Positions 59,154 to 64,000 of a stretch of 64,000 nucleotides of DNA are shown in pieces. Within the stretch, counting starts at the first letter, position 1. Every line of letters starts with the position of its first letter. Made by a program: the position numbers and the translations under genes. This DNA is from an uncultured Ruegeria sp. (GTDB lineage Bacteria > Pseudomonadota > Alphaproteobacteria > Rhodobacterales > Rhodobacteraceae), in assembly GCF_947500045.1 (NCBI RefSeq), contig NZ_CANMQQ010000003.1, forward strand, positions 62,001 through 126,000, given 5' to 3'. The notes under the pieces are model-generated. The model ran no database searches, had not been told where the DNA came from, and saw only the letters and a program-made list of their open reading frames with translations.

Positions 59154-60185
59154 ATGGATAGCGTGGATAATACGTTAGATATCAAGGCGGTTGATGCCTA
59201 CCTTAAATCTCATCTTGATGGATATAGGGGGCTGATTGAGGCAAAGAAATTCACCATTGGCCAGTCCAATCCGACCTATCTGCTGCGCACATTCGATCGG
59301 TCGTATGTCCTAAGGCGCAAACCACCTGGAATACTGCTGAAATCAGCCCATGCGGTAGATCGGGAATATCGCGTACTGGCTGCGCTAGCTGGCAGTAATG
59401 TGCCGGTGCCAGAGGTGTATCTGCTCTGCGAAGATGAGGGAATCATCGGCTCTGCCTTTTATGTGATGCAGCATCTGCAGGGGCGCACATTTATCGACCC
59501 GGTTATGAAAGGCGAGGACAACGCCACGCGCACGGGTGCTGTGGACGAGATGAACCGCGTACTGGCCGAATTACATATGGTCAATATCGAAGCGGCTGGT
59601 CTTTCGGATTACGGGCCGCCGGGCAACTATTTTGAACGGCAAATCGCCCGCTGGACCAAGCAATACCGCGCCACGGAAGTCGACAAGATAACCGAAATGG
59701 ATCGGTTGATTGCAGCCCTTCAACACCAGATTCCGGAAGATGACAGCCAGAGGACACTGGTTCACGGCGACTACCGCATCGACAACCTGATGTTCGAAAC
59801 AAATGGCACGGCCTGCATCGGAGTACTGGATTGGGAGCTTTCGACAATCGGCCACCCTTATGCAGATCTGGCGGCTGTTATCATGCAATGGCAACTGCCT
59901 CCGGGCAAAGAGGGGCGCGGCCTGGCGGGGGTGGATCGGGAAAGCCTCGGGCTGCCATCTGATCAGGGCTTTGTTGCAGACTATTGCGCGCGCCGAGGAA
60001 TTCCGGCGATTGAGAATTTCGGGTTCTACCTTGCTTTCAACTTCTTTCGGATGGCTGGCATTCTACAGGGGGTCTACAAACGTGCGCTGGATGGGAATGC
60101 GTCAGACCCGACGCGCGCGCGTGCGTTTGGTGCCTATGTCCCGATCTTTGCCCAACATGGCCTGTCCGCCTTGGGTGAGGCATAA
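59154..60185 (+). CDS. APH-fold phosphotransferase (ACAD10/11-type kinase)
   Basis: A 343-residue kinase of the aminoglycoside-phosphotransferase fold. SNPTYLLRTFDRSYVLRRKP, then the motif REYRVLAALAGSNVPVPEVY, the catalytic loop LVHGDYRIDNLMF and the metal site LDWELSTIGHPYADLA match the kinase half of ACAD10/ACAD11. Related enzymes phosphorylate 4-hydroxyacyl-CoA in hydroxy-acid and levulinate catabolism, so an acyl-CoA substrate is more likely than an antibiotic. The ATG at 59154 follows AGGTGG. Confidence 0.88.
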   Translation: MDSVDNTLDIKAVDAYLKSHLDGYRGLIEAKKFTIGQSNPTYLLRTFDRSYVLRRKPPGILLKSAHAVDREYRVLAALAGSNVPVPEVYLLCEDEGIIGSAFYVMQHLQGRTFIDPVMKGEDNATRTGAVDEMNRVLAELHMVNIEAAGLSDYGPPGNYFERQIARWTKQYRATEVDKITEMDRLIAALQHQIPEDDSQRTLVHGDYRIDNLMFETNGTACIGVLDWELSTIGHPYADLAAVIMQWQLPPGKEGRGLAGVDRESLGLPSDQGFVADYCARRGIPAIENFGFYLAFNFFRMAGILQGVYKRALDGNASDPTRARAFGAYVPIFAQHGLSALGEA

Positions 60186-60301
60186 GGGGAAAACATCTGG
60201 CCTTTCATCATTTCCGCCAAATCCGGCTAAAACCTGCGTATTCAGTTGTCACCCTATTCCGCACGAAGTCATGATCGGTGCAATCAAAACAGAGGCCACT
60301 C

Positions 60302-61519
60302 ATGGGATTTGATCCGACCGCACAGACCCATATTCGCAATTGGATGCAGCGATATGTAGACCAACGAAGATATGCAGGTAGCGCGCTTTTGATCCGCCAA
60401 AACGGGAAAGAAGCGTTCTTTCATGCCTGCGGCCGCCGCTGTATCGAAAACAACCTCCCATTTCAGCGCGATAGCCTGGTCCGGATATATTCGATGACCA
60501 AGCCCGTGACATCGGTCGCCTTGATGATGTTGCTGGAAAAAGGATTGTTCCACCTCGATGCCCCGGTTTCCGAATTCCTACCGGAGTTTGCATCTATGCA
60601 AGCCCTGATCCCGGACGCAACGCGCATTGATCAGGTTGAAGATGCCCCGTCACCAAGCCTGCATCAATTGCTGACGCATACCAGCGGCCTAAGCTACCCG
60701 TTCAATCCCGGCGTGCTTGCCAAGGCAATGGAGGAACGTGATCTGATCTTTTCGCCAGAACAGGGCCCGCTGGCTGATCGGGTCAAAATGTTGGCGCAAT
60801 TGCCACTGGCGTTTCAGCCCGGCACGCGATGGGAATACTCGGTCGGGATCGACGTGATCGGTCGTGTGATCGAATTGGTCTCAGGCACGTCTCTTGATGT
60901 GTTTCTGACCGAACATGTGTTTGAACCGCTGGGAATGAACGAAACTGCGTTTTCTGTACCCGCAGGGGCAGGGGATCGGTTTGCATCGCTTTACACCCCG
61001 CTCGAAGGTGACGCCATGGCGCTGAACGCGGCAAAGTCCGGTGGCGAGACGCTTCGGTTGGTGGATTGTGTCGGCCAATCACCGTTTGAGGCGACAACCA
61101 CATTCTCAGGTGGTGGTGGGTTGATCAGCACGATCGACGATTACAGCACATTTGCCGAAATGCTGCGAAACAAAGGAACTGGGAATGGTGCCCGTTTACT
61201 TGGTTCCAAGACCACAGACTTCATGTTTCGCAATCACTTACCGGGCGACATTGCATCTATGGGTCCGCAGAGTTTTGCCGAGCAACCCATGGAGGGCACC
61301 GGATTCGGTATCGGAGGTGCGGTAATTCTGAACCCGGCGCGGGCCAGATGTCCGGGCTCAGTTGGTGATTTCGGTTGGGGTGGTATGGCTTCAACCTATT
61401 TTTGGATTGACCCTGTCAACGATCTTTCGACTGTATTCTTCACTCAGCTCTCTCCTTCCAGCTCATATCCGTCCCGCGCCGAGCTGAAGGCGCTTGTTCA
61501 CGCGGCCCTCGTTGAATGA
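60302..61519 (+). CDS. serine hydrolase of the beta-lactamase/EstB family
   Basis: A 405-residue class C beta-lactamase-like protein. SMTKPVTSVALMMLLEKG carries the SxxK nucleophile and base, WEYSVGIDVIGRVIELVSG supplies the Tyr of the YxN-type motif, and FGWGGMASTYFWIDP the third motif. There is no signal peptide, so it is probably a cytoplasmic esterase, not an antibiotic hydrolase. It follows the kinase gene by about 116 bp and leads to tesB. Confidence 0.88.
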   Translation: MGFDPTAQTHIRNWMQRYVDQRRYAGSALLIRQNGKEAFFHACGRRCIENNLPFQRDSLVRIYSMTKPVTSVALMMLLEKGLFHLDAPVSEFLPEFASMQALIPDATRIDQVEDAPSPSLHQLLTHTSGLSYPFNPGVLAKAMEERDLIFSPEQGPLADRVKMLAQLPLAFQPGTRWEYSVGIDVIGRVIELVSGTSLDVFLTEHVFEPLGMNETAFSVPAGAGDRFASLYTPLEGDAMALNAAKSGGETLRLVDCVGQSPFEATTTFSGGGGLISTIDDYSTFAEMLRNKGTGNGARLLGSKTTDFMFRNHLPGDIASMGPQSFAEQPMEGTGFGIGGAVILNPARARCPGSVGDFGWGGMASTYFWIDPVNDLSTVFFTQLSPSSSYPSRAELKALVHAALVE

Positions 61520-61568
61520 TCGGGTTGTGGATGATAGCGGGAATGGCCTGAATACCGGAGAATATCTG

Positions 61569-62435
61569 ATGACCGAAGCCGAACGCGTATTGCTTGATCT
61601 TCTGAGCCTCGAACGGCTTGAGGTCGATCTGTTTCGTGGAACGGGTTCAGGGGGAGAAACACCAACGCGCATCTTCGGCGGGCAGGTGATCGCACAAGCG
61701 CTTGCTGCTGCCTATCGGACGGTTGAGAACCGCCTTTGTCATTCGTTGCATGCCTATTTCATTCGACCAGGCGATCCAGCGATACCCGTTATATATCAAG
61801 TGGATCGCGCACGAGATGGAGGTTCTTTCACAACCCGCCGTGTCGTTGCGATCCAGCATGGCAAGCAGATCCTGAACATGTCCGCGTCGTTTCACAAACA
61901 GGATGAGGGGTGGGATCATCAGCATCCAATTCCTGCCGTCGACGCCCCAGAACGTCATCCGTCACGCGACGATTTGCGGCAAAAGTATCTTGGGCGCGTT
62001 CCGAAAAAGCTGAAGTCAGAATTTCTGCGCGAACGCCCTATCGAAGTGCGCGAAGTTTATCCGCTGGACTTGTTCACACCGTCCAAAGCAGACGATAAGA
62101 ACTATCTGTGGTTTCGTATGGGGGCGGCGAACCATGCGGATACGATTACACAGCATCTTCTTTTGGCCTATGCTTCTGACATGGGTCTGCTGAGTTCGGG
62201 AATGCGGCCACATGGGTTAAGTTGGTTTAGCGGCGAAATCGACGGGGCGAGCCTGGATCACGCCATCTGGTTTCATGCACCTGTCCGGTTCCAAGACTGG
62301 CATCTCTATTCGATGGAGGCGCCATGGACGGGGCAGGGGCGCAGCTTCAATCGTGGGTCCATCTATTCTCAGGATGGCAGCTTGGTCGCTTCGGTCGCGC
62401 AGGAAGGTTTGCTGAGGAGGCGTATCCAACGTTAG
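61569..62435 (+). CDS. tesB: acyl-CoA thioesterase II
   Basis: TesB is a double-hotdog thioesterase that releases fatty acids or hydroxy acids from CoA. The 288-residue protein has RIFGGQVIAQALAAAYRTVE, the segment LHAYFIRPGDPAIPVIYQVD, SFTTRRVVAIQHGKQI, and the second-domain active region ASDMGLLSSGMRPHGLSW and HAIWFHAPVRFQDWHLY. The ATG at 61569 follows GGAG with eight bases spacing. It ends in a four-base convergent overlap with the next SDR gene. Confidence 0.93.
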   Translation: MTEAERVLLDLLSLERLEVDLFRGTGSGGETPTRIFGGQVIAQALAAAYRTVENRLCHSLHAYFIRPGDPAIPVIYQVDRARDGGSFTTRRVVAIQHGKQILNMSASFHKQDEGWDHQHPIPAVDAPERHPSRDDLRQKYLGRVPKKLKSEFLRERPIEVREVYPLDLFTPSKADDKNYLWFRMGAANHADTITQHLLLAYASDMGLLSSGMRPHGLSWFSGEIDGASLDHAIWFHAPVRFQDWHLYSMEAPWTGQGRSFNRGSIYSQDGSLVASVAQEGLLRRRIQR

Positions 62436-63199
62436 GTATTGTCTATAAACCGTTGATTAAACTTGTTCATACCACTGATCCATCGCTCGTAATCAGTGGT
62501 TTTCTGACGTATGTAATCAAGTACCTCTGGGTGCGGCAGAATCAAGAAACACTCATCTGAAAGCCCCTGAACACAGGCCTGAGCGACGTCATTAGGTTCG
62601 ATTATTCCGTCAATTGCAGCAACCGAGGCTTCGTGCCCACGTATCATCTCTGATCGCACAGCTTGCGGACATAAAACTGAAACCCGGATCCCTTTATCCC
62701 GATACGTCATCGCGATCCATTCTGATAACCCGACGGCCGCATGTTTGCTCACACCATATGGTGCCGCGCCAGGTTGATTGAGCAACCCAGCCGCAGACGC
62801 GGTGAACATGAAGTAACCACCACCACGCGCGACCATTCTTGGGATCAGATGTCGAGCAGTCCAGACATGAGACATGACGTTGGTTTTCCAGATGCGGTCC
62901 CATTCAGCATCCGGCACATCAAGCCCACCAAGTGTCAGAATTCCGGCGTTCGCGCAAAACAGATCGATCGGAGCAATTGTTGCCTCGACAGTTTCAATCA
63001 ACGCGCGCGTATCGCTTTCTTTGGAAACATCGCACCTGATAGCATGGCCGTCGATCCGTTCTGCGACAACCTGTGCGCGTTCCAGATCGATATCCGAACA
63101 GATAACCCGTGCGCCTTCTTCCGAGAACCGTTCCGCCAGACCTTTACCAATACCATTCGCGGCCCCGGTAATAACGACGGTCTTGCCATTCAGATCCAT
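62432..63199 (-). CDS. SDR family oxidoreductase
   Basis: A 255-residue classical SDR: ITGAANGIGKGLAERFSEEG for NAD(P), CANAGILTLGGLDV, and YGVSKHAAVGLSEWIAM with the catalytic Tyr/Lys. The acidic residue in ICSDIDLERAQ after the second strand suggests NAD rather than NADP. The ATG at 63199 is chosen because the Rossmann fold begins right after it. Substrate unknown; proximity to gcdH and tesB suggests acyl-CoA or related metabolism. Confidence 0.88.
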   Translation of the reverse strand: MDLNGKTVVITGAANGIGKGLAERFSEEGARVICSDIDLERAQVVAERIDGHAIRCDVSKESDTRALIETVEATIAPIDLFCANAGILTLGGLDVPDAEWDRIWKTNVMSHVWTARHLIPRMVARGGGYFMFTASAAGLLNQPGAAPYGVSKHAAVGLSEWIAMTYRDKGIRVSVLCPQAVRSEMIRGHEASVAAIDGIIEPNDVAQACVQGLSDECFLILPHPEVLDYIRQKTTDYERWISGMNKFNQRFIDNT

Positions 63200-63242
63200 T
63201 GCTATGTCCGTGTCTACATTTCGAACACAACGTAACATGCTG

Positions 63243-63320
63243 GCAAACCACAGCCAATGTACATTGCACGGCTGCGGTTTGCTGATCTAATATATTACAT
63301 AATACTGATTATACGTATAT
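63243..63320. promoter_or_regulatory. large inverted repeat and AT-rich palindrome between gcdH and SDR gene
   Basis: GCAAACC-A-CAGCC (63243-63255) mirrors GGCTG-C-GGTTTGC (63270-63282) with one mismatch. The palindrome CAATGTACATTG (63255-63266) overlaps the end of its left arm. About 25 bp further lies TATACGTATA within an AT-rich stretch. The block sits 44 bp before the SDR start and 50 bp after the gcdH stop. It has no T-tract on the minus strand, so an operator is at least as likely as a terminator. Confidence 0.5.
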
Positions 63321-63331
63321 TGAGTCACGCT

Positions 63332-64000
63332 TCAAAAGAACGCTTGAAGCCCGGTTTGTGCCCGCCCCAGGATCAATGCGTGGACATCATGCGTGCCCTC
63401 ATAGGTGTTTACGGTCTCAAGATTGATCATATGGCGCACAACCTGGAATTCCAGCGATATACCATTGCCGCCATGCATGTCCCGGGCCATCCGCGCGATG
63501 TCCAACGCTTTGCCGCAGTTGTTGCGCTTGATGATCGAGATCATTTCAGGCGCAGCCTCAGCCTGATCCATCAAACGTCCAACGCGCAGGCTTGCTTGCA
63601 GGCCCAGTGATATCTCTGTCTGCATTTCGGCCAGCTTACGTTGAAACAGCTGCGTTTGTGCCAGAGGACGATTGAACTGCTTACGGTCCAAACCGTACTG
63701 GCGTGCTGCGTGCCAACAGCATTCCGCAGCACCCATAGCACCCCAGCTGATGCCAAAGCGTGCACGGTTTAGGCAACCAAATGGACCTTTCAGGCCCTGC
63801 ACATGCGGCAGCAAGGCGCCCTCGTCCACTTCAACGCCGTCCATGACGATTCCGCCAGTGATCGATGTCCGCAGGCTCAGCTTGTTTTCGATCTTCGGTG
63901 TGCTCAGACCCTTGGTCCCTTTGTCCAATACAAAGCCGCGAATTTTGCCATCATGGGCATCCGATTTAGCCCAGATCACAAAGACATCCGCTATCGGTGA
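63332..64000 (-). CDS. gcdH: glutaryl-CoA dehydrogenase, 5' part missing
   Basis: The last 222 residues of an acyl-CoA dehydrogenase, open at the window end. [20 protein letters not shown], then [20 protein letters not shown] and the motif [20 protein letters not shown], and the catalytic Glu in [20 protein letters not shown] agree with glutaryl-CoA dehydrogenase, which oxidises and decarboxylates glutaryl-CoA to crotonyl-CoA in lysine and tryptophan catabolism. The conserved Arg and the NTYEGTHD motif separate it from short-chain dehydrogenases. Confidence 0.93.
   Translation of the reverse strand, partial: SPIADVFVIWAKSDAHDGKIRGFVLDKGTKGLSTPKIENKLSLRTSITGGIVMDGVEVDEGALLPHVQGLKGPFGCLNRARFGISWGAMGAAECCWHAARQYGLDRKQFNRPLAQTQLFQRKLAEMQTEISLGLQASLRVGRLMDQAEAAPEMISIIKRNNCGKALDIARMARDMHGGNGISLEFQVVRHMINLETVNTYEGTHDVHALILGRAQTGLQAFF

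Noticed and set aside
59154..60185. Aminoglycoside resistance phosphotransferase
   Set aside because: Motifs agree better with the kinase half of ACAD10/11, and the neighbours are acyl-CoA enzymes.
60302..61519. Antibiotic-resistance beta-lactamase
   Set aside because: No signal peptide and an EstB-like context; the fold is shared by many esterases.

Overview
This window looks like a chromosomal segment of a marine alphaproteobacterium of the Roseobacter group (Rhodobacterales). The evidence is a DMSP demethylase (dmdA) next to an acrylyl-CoA reductase (acuI), a CtrA/SciP/ChpT cell-cycle circuit, an ornithine-lipid olsBA pair, a two-piece circularly permuted tmRNA with tag ANDNRAPVAVAA, and the LpxI version of lipid A synthesis. 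Gene density is high and core genes dominate. I saw no insertion sequence, prophage, integrase or CRISPR array.

Layout. 1-265: 3' part cut off of a SnoaL-like gene. 366-710: permuted ssrA (tmRNA) on the minus strand with a clear promoter; it has no protein-coding signature and is easily missed. 750-6116: a divergent DMSP locus. On the minus strand are a GntR/FCD regulator and a DUF4345 membrane protein; on the plus strand is a tight five-gene run DUF2182-DUF1326-DinB-dmdA-acuI, with a repeat-rich operator in between. 6300-18079: the envelope and translation cluster frr-uppS-cdsA-dxr-rseP-(42-aa membrane peptide)-bamA-skp-fabZ-lpxA-lpxI-lpxB plus a CadD-like transporter; lpxD is absent from its usual place. 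18076-25146: mnmA, then sciP-ctrA with a CtrA box between them, ligA-recG, and a 40-aa membrane peptide preceded by a GTTC-N7-GTTC LexA-type box. 25336-33478: MarC, an IscU-like scaffold, hisI, gluQ, a methyltransferase, trmFO, an unannotated hairpin-rich element, a crotonase-fold protein without the catalytic glutamates, a thioesterase, and a divergent DUF1127/MocR pair.

33627-34724: rplM-rpsI with promoter and terminator. 34741-42404: a minus-strand branched-chain-amino-acid-type ABC transporter whose operon contains an acyl-CoA synthetase, preceded by a zinc-free MDR oxidoreductase. 42613-46412: a membrane-anchored protein with LEA-like 11-residue repeats, tRNA-Ser(CGA), two DUF2059 paralogues, and rplU (with a long C-terminal extension)-rpmA. 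46444-51641: LysE exporter, GNAT, obgE-proB-proA and chpT. 51684-55558: DUF3553, olsB-olsA, rpsB-tsf with terminators. 55861-64000: a LuxR solo overlapping aroQ, a quinone oxidoreductase, an SDR-aminoglycoside-kinase-like-serine hydrolase-tesB run probably concerned with acyl-CoA or hydroxy-acid metabolism, a second SDR, and a glutaryl-CoA dehydrogenase cut by the window end.

How the parts relate: the dmdA/acuI operon handles both carbon branches of DMSP (demethylation and acrylate detoxification), and three uncharacterised genes are locked into it. CtrA, its inhibitor SciP and its phosphotransferase ChpT all lie in this one window. Start codons were chosen from Shine-Dalgarno spacing and overlaps. 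Family assignments rest on recognised motifs and remembered homologues, not on database searches.
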